From contig NC_084666.1 of assembly GCF_028389875.1 (NCBI RefSeq), forward strand, positions 59,342,422-59,406,421: a stretch of 64,000 nucleotides of DNA, read 5' to 3'. This stretch comes from Rhea pennata. Taxonomy: Eukaryota > Chordata > Aves > Rheiformes > Rheidae. Of this stretch, positions 27,409 through 36,890 are shown piece by piece (the first letter of the stretch is position 1; each line of letters starts with the position of its first letter). The notes beneath the pieces were generated by a model. That model saw only the letters and a list, made by a program, of their open reading frames with translations. It searched no databases and was not told where the DNA came from. A program made the translations under genes and the position numbers.

Positions 27409-28399
27409 CACACCTAACTTCTCTGTAAATTACTTAAATTTGTGACTTAAATGGACATAAGACCCCAGTAAAGTAACTTTGTACTCTGAAAATGCCTTCC
27501 AGTTGTCCAAGGGTACGCATGCTTTACCCAGATATACAGCCCCCAAAATTACCGATTCAGTTCATGCCAAGAACATTGACAAATTTTTATATTACCCTGC
27601 TGCACACTTCAAAATACAGAAAGCAAGCAACCAGCTTATGCAACCAAAAAATATTGCTTAAAAGTGGATTATGATATTTCTTCCTCTCTGTCAACAGGGA
27701 GAGAGATTTACTAGCAAAATATGAGTGACAACTAATACAAAAATTGTGATTAAGTTTCCGCTATATTCCTCTAGCCACTGTATCTTTCATAATCTCACGT
27801 AAGATTCAGATGGATGTTTGTATCGTTGTACAAAGAGTTTCTCCATATAAATGTATAATGTTTCACCTATGAACACTAAATACATTTTGCAGTGTTTTAA
27901 ACATACTTGTTGAGGTTTAAGCAGTTTTTAATACTAATGTAGACACTTAGAAGTGTTATTTCATGCATTATATTGATAATTCAAGAAGATCCTCCTACCC
28001 TTTCTTTAAAAGGCCTCTACTACAGTTCTAAAATGAGTATATTTGAGGTCATTAGCAAAGGAAATTACTTCCATTAATTCTGACCTACCGCAGGTTTTAA
28101 AAGAAAGAACAAACTGTGAAACTTAAAAGGAAACCCAACAAATGTGTTTTATGAATCCATGTGCAATATTTTGGTTACAATGAAATAAAATGCTGATATG
28201 TGCCAGACACCCTGAAGTTACTCTCCTGTGACTAATTCTTCTGAGCTAGTTTTTAAATTAATCTCCCAGTGCTTGGCCTCTTCCCACCCTTGTTATTAAA
28301 CTAACAAAAGTAGTTTATACCAACCACACTGTAAGCAAAGAAGTAAAATAAAAGCTCTTTCAGCATTTGCTTGCCTTGTTAGGCAGCTTTACTTAAAAT

Positions 28400-28419
28400 T
28401 GTATATATTAATATATACA
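28400..28419. repeat. 20-bp perfect AT palindrome
   Basis: TGTATATATTAATATATACA is exactly self-complementary. Apart from one G-C pair near each end it consists only of A and T, so it is prone to cruciform extrusion. It may simply be a degenerate TA microsatellite. Confidence 0.85.
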
Positions 28420-29835
28420 TTATAATGTTCTAATGAAGTCTTGTATATAGAATTTTGTTTAAATATATAAAATGTTTTGTTTCCAAATGTAATACTCAAA
28501 TGCTTAGTCTCATTATTTGTCGGTCTATTCACCTAAATTACGTATTCCTAAGCAACATACAGGAAGCTAAACTGAATAGTTGCAAAGTTTGCAGCAAGCT
28601 GATTTGCCGCAGCACACAAGAATACAACATCTCCGTAGGCACAAAAAGAAACCCCAAATCCCTTTTTCAGGGAACCTTGCAGTACTCAACAAAATCATGA
28701 TCAATGCATTTCAATTAGGATTCAAAACTTCAGGGCCAGAAGCCTTATTATTTCCCACATAAACAGCTTCCTCTTCCAAGAAGGAGTTCAGAGAAGTCCA
28801 GCCAGAAGATGCTGGAGTAGTCCAGCTGGGCCTTCCCACTGTTCCTTTTTATGTTTAATAATTTTTATTCAAAATTCTTTCTTTGACTGAACTGAGTGAT
28901 GATTGTATTCAGAGTGGTGAATCCTGAATACAAACGTTTCAAAGCTGGACAGTTGAGGCAGCTACTATCCTTGCTTTTAGCTTTACCTTGCTTCTAGCCT
29001 ATCTCTTTCCTGTATGCTACTTCCTGTGGAAAAGGAAAACGTGAGCCGGAAGGGACAGGTAAGCAGTTCCAGAATGGCTAGAGTTCAGTATACTATGGCA
29101 ACTTAAATTTACAGTTCTGATGATGAGGAAGATAAATGTTCTGTATGGTAAAGTGGGTAGCAGCAGAGAGTAAGATCAGTGGAAGCAGGTATACAGAAAA
29201 TAGGACAGGAAAGATGAGTGGGAGGTGGAAATCTGTGCTGAAGGGCTGGAAAGAGAGTGCCTGGCCTTTTTGAGAGGTTCTTCTAAGACAAGATGTCCTT
29301 GGTAATCATGACCAATCACTTCTACTCTTCTTTCTAGAAAGGTTTAAAGACATTTCTTTTATTTGTCCAGAATACTTAGATTTTAAATATTTAATATGAG
29401 ACCATCTTTTCCAATATGTGAGTACAATGGTCCTTGATCTCATTTAGTGTCTGTAAATGGTATCATTTTTTGCCAATAGTAATATAAGAACATCAACCAT
29501 ATATGAATTTTAGAAAAGGATTTTCCTTGTTTGCATATTTGTCGTTGACAAAAATAATGTCAGAATGAGAAATGCTGCAAGAAAAATGTATGAATTCAGA
29601 TTTGTAGGTAAATCAGATACTGACTGTATTTAGCAGAAGTGCACATCTTATCACTGCTCCAGACATATTCAAGAAAATAAAGGGCAGCTTATGGTGTAGA
29701 TTCCACTGCTCTGATCATGCATAGAAACCAGCTGATATTTTGAGGTTCTGAGGTTACAACATGTGGATCTTCTAAAGAGCAAACTGTAACCTTGAGGGGT
29801 TCATTTCTTTTTCAACTGAAGTCTGACATGCATGA

Positions 29836-29866
29836 CTTCCAAATGTTGCATGCAAACATTTGGAAG
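29836..29866. repeat. Perfect 12-bp inverted repeat with 7-base centre
   Basis: CTTCCAAATGTT is followed by GCATGCA and then by its exact reverse complement AACATTTGGAAG. The centre contains the palindrome GCATGC. If transcribed, the arms would form a 12-bp stem with a 7-nt loop. The flanks do not extend the stem, so it is too short for a microRNA precursor. AT-rich flanks carry further ATGCAT motifs. Confidence 0.9.
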
Positions 29867-31545
29867 CGATATTGTTCATTATGCATTACATATAATTGCT
29901 TTAACTTTTACAGTATGCAGTCATTAAACTGACTTTCAAAATAATAGAGCACTTAACAAAACCCTTACTGACATGTGACCCAATAAAGATGAATGAGCAT
30001 GGTGTCTAACTTTACAAACACTGTTTACATTAGTGTAGATGCATGCATTTCCTTCTTAAATCATTGGCAATACTTGCAAATTGAGGAGGTGTGTAGGGAG
30101 TAAGCCACACTGTGATCTATGTACAGATATATAAGTATATGTTATTTCTGGCACAAATTTGTTTTACTCAAGATTCTCTGAATAGCAGGGAGAGATGTGA
30201 TACATGCAACAGTTGATCCTAGTCAATTAGTCTGTGACAGACAAGAACCTTTGCTTAGTTTGTGCTGTTAGGTTTATGTAGGGTTTCTTCAGTGATTTCA
30301 CATTCCCTTCTGACTTCACTGAAATCCAGTTTTTATCAGCTAGAATGTTGGCATTCTTTCCAGGTGTAGCAAAGAAATATCCCATTTGGAAAGAATAAAA
30401 AATGATGTGTAGGCTTTGCTTTTGTGCAATGGGAAGGAATGCTTTTGTAGTTCTACTCCTCAAAAATATGTGAACAAGGAAACAAACTAATTTATTATAC
30501 ACACAAGGTAGGTGTGGCACCTTTCAAAGCACCGTGGGAAGACTTAACCAAGTTACCTACATTAATATGTGTAACAGTTGGAGCAAGGCTCAAGTATGCT
30601 GCTTTGGAATCTTCCTACTGAACTGGGGAAAAAGTTTATAAAGTCTCTTACCTCATTAATATCTTGCACTGCTTTTTATATCTGGGCATTACCACATTCT
30701 CAAGGTTAAAGAAAGAAAAGCTTTCATATGAGAACACCTCAAGGAAAACAAAGACCTATAGGTTTTGTTAGACTGCTGAGATGGAAATTCAATCTCCATC
30801 TCCCAATTTGAATCTCCATTTCCAGATAGAGGAAGTTTTATTGTAAATTTTCACCAGCGCTTGTATTGCTCCACTATATCAGAAAAAAGCAATATCTCAC
30901 ACTTCCCATTCATTTAAATTCTCAGTAAAAATTTAACAGCATAAAACCAAATTTTCATATGTACTTTTAGAAAAAGTAAAAGATCCCCAAAATCTCTTTC
31001 TCTTGGATCTTGTGGCTCTGTATTGAAAGAACTAGGAAAGCTCCATCTTAATTTGTGGGAAAGGAGGGAGGAAAGAATAAAGAGGGAGGGACATTGTGAA
31101 TCTTCTGAGAGCTGAAAGAGGAAGGAAGACAGGAGCTTCTGGAAGTGAAGAACAGCTGCATCTCACTGGAGCAAGATCTTGACTCTGAGGGATGGCTCAG
31201 CTTTCATTGCTCCTTGAGCTCAGGAAGGGAGCTAGACTTTGCCATCCTTGGCGTCTCACAGTTGGGAGAGCAGGTGCTATCAGGCATTTACAGTCGTAGC
31301 TGCGTTCTGAGCTCAAAAATGTTTTATGGTTGTACTTGGTCCTCAGAAATCTCCAACCAAGAAAACCAACTCATTTAAGACTGGCAGAAATGTAGCCTAG
31401 TGAGCTCAGAGGTTGGGGAAGACGTTATTCTGATTAAGCAGCTGTTACTGGCCAACAAACTTGCCTCTGCAGCCAGCAGGACTGCTCATCCTTCTGAGCT
31501 TGAATCTACTGCCAAGTTTACAGTTTCTAGCACTTCAAGTTGAAG

Positions 31546-31740
31546 CACAGAATAATTTAAATTGGAAGGAGTCTCTGGAGGTCATCTAGACCAACCCCTC
31601 ACTCAAAGCAGCATCAAGTTCAAAGTTCTATCAGGTTGTTCAGAGCCTGAACTGTTGAGTTTTGAGGATTTCCAGGGATGGAAACTTCACAGCCCCTTGG
31701 GGCAGCCCATTCTTGTGCTTATTCACCCTCATTGTGGGCA
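31546..31740 (-). mobile_element. Old CR1 LINE 3' end
   Basis: Read on the plus strand this begins CACAGAATAATTTAAATTGG, then AAGGAGTCTCTGGAGGTCAT and CTAGACCAACCCC. This is the reverse complement of a CR1 3' end. The later sequence also follows the CR1 pattern with many substitutions: TTGTTCAGAGCC, then TTTTGAGGATTTCCAGGGATGG, then TTCACAGCCCCTTGGGGCAG and ATTCACCCTCATTGTG. No reading frame is preserved. It is much more diverged than the copies at 43.5 and 50.2 kb and probably belongs to an older subfamily. The upstream boundary is approximate because similarity fades into a local 17-bp tandem repeat. Confidence 0.8.
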
Positions 31741-31757
31741 TACTAGGGATACCAGTG

Positions 31758-31812
31758 ATCTAGAAGCTCTAGATTCCTAGAAGCTTCTAGATTTCTAGAG
31801 GCTCTAGTTCCC
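31758..31812. repeat. 17-18 bp tandem repeat, three copies, rich in CTAGA
   Basis: Three adjacent imperfect copies can be read: TCTAGAAGCTCTAGATTC, then CTAGAAGCTTCTAGATTT, then CTAGAGGCTCTAGTTCC. Each unit is nearly self-complementary, because CTAGAAGC pairs with GCTTCTAG. The array can therefore fold on itself in several registers. It lies directly beyond the old CR1 3' end at 31.55-31.74 kb. It is probably a small local expansion and is likely to vary in copy number. Confidence 0.85.
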
Positions 31813-33335
31813 TCTTACAGAAGGAAGATACTGCAGATGGGCAGATATTCCTGAGCCAGCTTGCTCTGCACTATTTGCAGGAATTCAACAGAAGGAACAG
31901 CTGTGAGGGAACTGTATGCCACCCCTTTGCATTCATTTTGCTCAGCGGGGACTGAGAGAGAAAGATTTAGGCTTGCTCGGAGAAGACAGGAGTGAGGGCT
32001 CCAAAGTCCCCCTTCACAGATTCCAGGCCCTGTTCCTCAACAAAAGAGAGGACAGCATTTCAAAATGCCTCCTGCATGCAAAGCCTGTGAGAGGCCTATG
32101 TCCATACTGTCGTCAATATCACTTCTCCAACCATTCTTCACATCACTGGGGGAGGATCACCATCACACAGGAAAGAAGTATCCTCACAGTGAGATTTAAT
32201 ACCAGTAGACTCAAGCTATCTCCCCAGGTCTGGCTGCAGAATACCATCCCTTTTCCTCTCCTTCTTCACTTAGTTTCTACCCAAACAAAACAATGCATAT
32301 TGGCTGGCTCCTGGGCAGTCCTTAGGGTGCTATGGAAACTATTGGCTACACAGACTGGAAGCAGCCTCAGTCACCTGCTATAGTAAAATACTAGCCCAAA
32401 CATTCAAAGAAAACAAGTATTTCCTTCCTAAAAAGTTGCATCTGAAATAAAAATTTTAAAGGTGGTGCAAAAAATCTGAATTATAGTTCTTTCGGTGCAC
32501 AAGAGAAAAAAAGCTTATTATGGAGGCCTCACAAGAGGGATTTTTCTTTCCTCTTGTTGTTGTGTTAATTTGATTTATTTGTATCTATCCCTGAAAGCTT
32601 CGGTCTGCACAAAAATTACTTCAAACAAAAGATTTTCCTGAATCTGGACAAAAACAAGTCAAATTCCTCCCTCACTTCTGTGACCTGGGGCAACTACTCC
32701 TGCCTTTTAAATATGCATATCTCTCCTGTCCCTGGTGATTGTTATTAATACAGTTTAGAGAAAGTGGTGATAAAGATCAATCCCCCACCAAGAAAAGAAA
32801 CATTAACTGCTTCTTTCATGTCTTCCATAGTGAATGAGCAGCTATAGTTTCAAATGATCCCCAGATGTTTACTACTTCTTGTGCTCAAGAGCAGTGTAGG
32901 TTTTCTCCAGAGCAGCTGTGCCATATTCTGTATTTCTGGAGGCTTCAATTTCTTCACTTCTGAAGAAAATGTAAAGGTCAAACAGAAGACTTGTGTGGTG
33001 TAGAAGTCCCCAGTGAAAAAATAAACCAAGGACAGTCTCTTACCACTGGCCAACAGAAGCCATGCGTCTGCATGTTAAAAAAAATATTCCAGGAATTCCT
33101 ACAGAGATGGGTATGTGAACATTACAAGCTTTTCACTTAATTACAGAAAGGCTTCCTGATTCCAGTAAAAGAATAATCACTGAGGTCCCTCACTAAAATC
33201 ATGCTCTTTTTCTGCTCTTTACAACAGTGCTTCCTTCCTCAGAGCTCAGACGTCTTCTCTCATTTCTCTACTCTGGAGTCCTTTTTTTTAATGTGGTCAC
33301 AAACAAGCTGGCACTCTTGTTGTCACTGGAATCCA
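31813..33335. other. Noncoding DNA holding the longest open frame, no gene recognised
   Basis: Contains an open frame of 155 codons at 31916-32383 (+), the longest in the window. Its product has no recognisable domain, signal peptide or repeat. It is rich in L, S, R and H, as chance frames in moderately GC-rich DNA often are, and no promoter or splice context supports it. A CTGTGACCTGGGGCAACTAC segment near 32680 may be a faint MIR remnant. Confidence 0.5.
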
Positions 33336-33480
33336 CGTTTGCTGTGTGCTCCAGCATAACTCCCTGTGATCTGGCCTCTTACTGAGCTGCAATCGCGTCT
33401 GAGACGCTGACGTGGCCGACTGGTTAGAGAGTAGCATGGCTGAACGCCAGAGGCAGTAAGGCAGTTCTCTTAAAAGCGTG
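33336..33480. other. Small CpG-rich islet with ATF/CRE-like and tRNA A-box-like motifs
   Basis: Eight CpGs occur in about 145 bp in a CpG-poor setting. The centre reads GAGACGCTGACGTGGCCGAC. It contains TGACGTGG, an ATF6/XBP1-type or CRE-half site, and TGGCCGACTGGTTAGAG, which resembles a tRNA A-box region. No convincing B box follows at normal spacing and no cloverleaf can be drawn, so it is not called a tRNA. It may be a regulatory islet or an old tRNA-derived SINE head. Confidence 0.4.
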
Positions 33481-33670
33481 AACTGATCACAATGCTTGCC
33501 TAACCTCATGCTTTTGAATCAAGATGTTGGACATTGTCAGTAAGCCAAATATAACAGCTGAGTTTTTCAAAGCTTATAGCCTCTCTCCAAAATCTCTGGT
33601 TGTATTGTTATAATAAGGACACTGATGGACGTATAAAGACATTAGTACTGCTTGAACAGATTTCAGGGTC

Positions 33671-33790
33671 TAGCATGGCATAATGTGGATTTGGAATCAG
33701 GAGATACATATTGTGTTATTCTTGGTTTGGCCTTTGAATGCAGTGTGACCTGGCTAAGTTTGCTCTTTTCCATGTCTTTGGGCTCAGTGA
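33671..33790 (+). mobile_element. MIR-like SINE relic
   Basis: The stretch TGGATTTGGAATCAGGAGAT, then a TTCTTGGTTTGGCC part, then GTGTGACCTGGCTAAGTT, lies in the same order as the MIR core (GGAGTCAGGAGACCTGGG, TCCTGGCTCTGCC, GTGTGACCTTGGGCAAGT). It ends in GTCTTTGGGCTCAGTG, the counterpart of CTCTGGGCCTCAGTT. It is the clearest MIR-type relic in the window. It sits just upstream of the degraded CR1 at 34 kb. Confidence 0.65.
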
Positions 33791-34004
33791 AGATCCAGAA
33801 GACTGGACCACATCAAACATTTTACTTATCTTTAAAAAGAAGGCAAAAAAGACAGCACAGGAAACATAGTACAGACACTCTAATCTGACTATCTGGGAAA
33901 ACATTTGGAAAAATTATTACAATCCGTTTATAGGCACCTACAGTGCTGTAAGCTGATTTTTTTTTAAAAAAAAGGCCAACAAAGATTTATAGAGACCAAA
34001 TGCT

Positions 34005-34640
34005 AACCCAGTTTAATTTCTTTCTTTCATAAATGGTCTGGAGAATAGTGGGAGGATTACAATGCAAATTTGCATGGTATTATGAAGTTTTTGACTTCGT
34101 AATTTTTGACTTTGCCAGTTGAAAGTAACAGTCCCAAAAGGAAATTGGGAGAAATGGTCAAGATTAAACTACAAAGGGAATATACAGCTGTTTGAAGAAA
34201 AATACTTAGAAACTAGTCTTCAGTAGTTCACTTGCACAAAGACAGTGATACTAATGTTGTGCTGTATGCTAATATTTTCCTTACTGTCTTGGCCATCAAG
34301 AAATGAAATTCTGCTTATACAGAATGCATAAATCAGAAGATGGTACAGAGAAGAGCAACAAAAACAAAGGTTTAGGAAATGTGATAGGCATAAAAATGAA
34401 ACTGAGGTTGTTTAGATTAGAAAAGAGGGAACCAGGAGAAGGAAAAAGAATACAGAAGATGATGGAACATGAGGATAAGTCTCTCACCATGTGAAATGGT
34501 GTTCTAAAAGGACCTGCTATTACTCAGTCTCTGTGTTATCCATTGGTAGGACAAGGTATCTTCTTGGGGAAGGGAGCACCAATGGAGATTTAGTTTAGAT
34601 ATTAATAGGAATTGTGGGGGCGGGGGTATTTTTTTGATTG
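34005..34640 (+). mobile_element. Strongly degraded CR1 LINE, internal ORF2 to near 3' end
   Basis: Several separated blocks follow CR1 order on the plus strand. Near 34020-34045 there is TTCATAAATGGTCTGGAG, matching the CR1 segment that encodes F-I-N-D-L-D-like residues. Near 34065 an AAATTTGCATGGTATTATG stretch corresponds to the usual AAGTTTGCAGATGATAC block. Near 34147-34180 there is TGGGAGAAATGGTCAAGA and ACAAAGGGAA. Near 34340-34430 there is AGAGAAGAGCAACAAAAAC and GTTTAGATTAGAAAAGAGG. Near 34548-34610 there is GGTAGGACAAGG and GGAGATTTAGTTTAGATATT. No frame survives. The collinear order makes an ancient CR1 likely, although each block alone would be weak. The 3' terminus is not recognisable. 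Confidence 0.7.
34062..34103. repeat. Palindrome plus adjacent inverted repeat inside the degraded CR1
   Basis: ATGCAAATTTGCAT (34062-34075) is a perfect 14-bp palindrome containing two overlapping octamer-like motifs. It is followed at once by ATTATGAAGT (34079-34088), TTTTG, ACTTCGTAAT (34094-34103), whose arms pair with one mismatch (a G-T pair in RNA). Both lie within a block aligned to old CR1 coding sequence, so they probably arose by mutation in the relic. Confidence 0.75.
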
Positions 34641-36435
34641 TTTTGTTATTTAAAGAATAGATTAGATTCCGCTCTAGCAGGAACGGTCTAGTTATTTCTG
34701 ATCCATTTTCCATTCAGGGGCTTGGACTGACTGACAGGTCCATCCTCATCTTATTTTCCTATGATTTCTACTAACCATTTCACACATGCATGTTTCCCTT
34801 CCCAGTCTTTGCATATATTGTCTCTATTTAGTTATAAGGTCTTGTAGACTTAGTCTTAGCATACATACTACTGTATAATATTTTACAACTGTAACCAACA
34901 GCAATTAGATTACAAGTAATAAACAATGGTCACAAAAATGTCTTCTAAATTGTATCATTTTTTGGAACACGTTAGTGTAAGAAAATGGATTATTTTTTGA
35001 ATTTAAAATACATGCTTTATTGCTTTGGTTTCTTTTTTTCTGGTTAGATTATTTATTCTTAGAGCACATATGGAAAAGCAGAAATTAAATTTCCCCGTTT
35101 TTCAGTTTACAATGTCAGTTGGTCTTGTGGTCACTACATCTTAACCTGCAGTCGGTAAAATCCTATGTGCAGTTGGCAAATACCTTAATCAGGCACCACA
35201 ACAAGAAGGAGTGGTCAAAACATTCTGCTTTTTACATATAGGTTATTCTCTGATGCCCTAGGGAGAGGCCACAGCAAGGTACTCTATTCTTAGGCAGTTG
35301 AAAAATGTCTTGTTTCAGAGATTAAGTACTGTTTATATTAGCAAACTATAATTATACAAAGGGAAAATGAGTTGCCTGCTGAGCCTGACCTTTATGAGTC
35401 TTTAGGAATTTTAATATTCAAAAAATTTCAGCTTGTCATATTGCTAAAGCCAAACTGACCAGGTCAAACTGCTACCCTGGAGCACTGAGTTGGCAGAAGA
35501 ACCTCAGGCAGGAGGAGTTACTTCATGCCTGGGCTGCTGAACCCTTGGAATCTTTAACTTGCCCACTCAGTTTTAGAAGCAATAGTGAGCAGCTGAGGAG
35601 AATAAAGTTTTCTATTTTATATTTACATTTTTTCTTTTTCATTTGGTTACATTATGACAGATTATCACATCAAGCCACCAGGGACATCACAAGAAAATTT
35701 TCTGATATAGACCTGCAGAGACACAGGAAATACATACATATATATGTATATGTATTTTGTTCAAATGTATAGAGAATATATTATTAATTTTAGATATATT
35801 ACTTTTATATATGTAATATAAATATGGAACATCTACAGCTGAACCTAATATTACACATCTTGTATACCATATGCAGTATGGACTATTACAAGATTAGAAC
35901 TCTTATTCTTCCATCCCTCCAACACTGATCTTTCAAACAATGCCAAATACAGAGGGAATACAGCCCACCTAAATTTGGAAACACAATGTTAGCTAGCTCC
36001 AAAATAAAATGAATAATATATTCCCTCCTTAGTTACTGTACACTCCCATGTTTTTCCCTTAGGTAAAGTCAGTATTAACAATCCACTTCTGGCTGTTTAG
36101 CAGTAATTATGTTCCCTGAGTAGGACAGTAGACTGTTGTTGAGGTATTTGATCTTCACCAAGTGTGGCTTCCCACTGAAGGCAATATCAAAACCAAACAG
36201 TAATTGGTAGCATTTAGGTAAAAACATGAAAAAGAAGGATGGATAAAAGAAAAAAGCCCTCCAAGTTAGACAATGTTCATAATACTAATAAGGATTAAAA
36301 GCAAGAAACATGAAAATGTGCTGTTAGGCTTAGAAAACTAGCAAGATTAAGACATTAACAATAATAATAAGTAATCCTACTTCTTTCTGCTTTGCAATTG
36401 TCATAATTAGTCTCTGATGATGGGAAGACTTACCT
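34641..36435. other. Unique AT-rich noncoding DNA
   Basis: No gene recognised. A short TA-rich microsatellite with ACATATATATG-like units lies near 35735-35760. Confidence 0.6.
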
Positions 36436-36535
36436 TTCCTAATGAGTAGTCCCACTGAAAGCAATTAATGTTCATAAAAACAGGCACTTTCCAAGACCTT
36501 TACATGGATTATCTAAAGAGCTCAACAAGTTTTAA
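36436..36535 (+). mobile_element. Ancient amniote interspersed repeat, family uncertain
   Basis: GAGTAGTCCCACTGAAAGCA is close to a motif widespread in reptile and bird genomes in which GAGTAGTCCCATTGA is followed by AGTCAATGGGA. It continues into CAGGCACTTTCCAAGACCTT and TACATGGATTATCT. That part instead resembles the L2-type block GCCAGGCACTGTGCTAAGCGCTTTACATG with ATTATCTC. Two old repeats may adjoin here, or one match may be coincidental. Both identifications are from memory of the families and not from alignment. Confidence 0.45.
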
Positions 36536-36874
36536 TTATAATTAACAGAAGAAGATCACGCCTTACAGGGCATTAAAAATTTGTACCTTCTTGCTAGATG
36601 CTGTTCCTTTCACTTTATTCTTGTGAAGAACATTATGTAGGGAGGATGTAGTGAATTTATGCATGAACTGCAGAGATGAAAGAAAAAACACCCTGGAAAA
36701 GTCAAGGAAGGAAAGACTCAAAATCAAGGCAAAATTCAAAGATAATCTCTTTTACATATGCTATGATGTATACATTTTACAGTGTATCACAGAAGATAAA
36801 AGCTTCTGATCCTATTTATAATTTCAGGGCAATTATTCTGATTGAGCACTCAAATAACTGAGCTGGTCTTCTCT

Positions 36875-36890
36875 TTTGCATTAATGCAAA
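36875..36890. repeat. 16-bp perfect palindrome of two POU-type octamer halves
   Basis: TTTGCATTAATGCAAA equals its own reverse complement. Each half is TTTGCAT or ATGCAAA, the core of the octamer bound by POU-domain factors, with a central TAAT homeodomain-type core. What is seen is the palindrome; binding is an inference. Confidence 0.8.

Larger units (their letters stand above)
17441..31545. other. Unique noncoding DNA, no gene recognised
   Basis: Fourteen kilobases with no recognised gene and no confident transposon. Visible items are small tandem duplications at 17.62 and 18.83 kb, a purine-rich stretch near 22.36-22.56 kb, homopolymers at 25.78, 27.17 and 27.37 kb, the AT palindrome at 28.40 kb and the strong inverted repeat at 29.84 kb. 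A GATCCTGACCC motif with CAAGTCAATGG near 22.12-22.17 kb may be another old repeat. Confidence 0.6.

Noticed and set aside
29800..29900. Possible microRNA precursor at the 12-bp hairpin
   Set aside because: The stem ends at 12 bp and the flanks do not pair, far short of the about 30-bp stem of a precursor.
31916..32383. Longest open frame in the window (155 codons, +)
   Set aside because: No domain, no signal peptide, no promoter or splice context and no recognisable family. One frame of this length is plausible by chance in 64 kb read in six frames.
32660..32760. MIR-like CTGTGACCTGGGGCAACTAC segment
   Set aside because: Only about 20 bases resemble the MIR core and the rest does not follow, so it is too weak to list as an element.
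33405..33480. Possible tRNA gene (A-box-like TGGCCGACTGG)
   Set aside because: No acceptor, anticodon or T stem of proper length can be drawn and no good B box follows at normal spacing.
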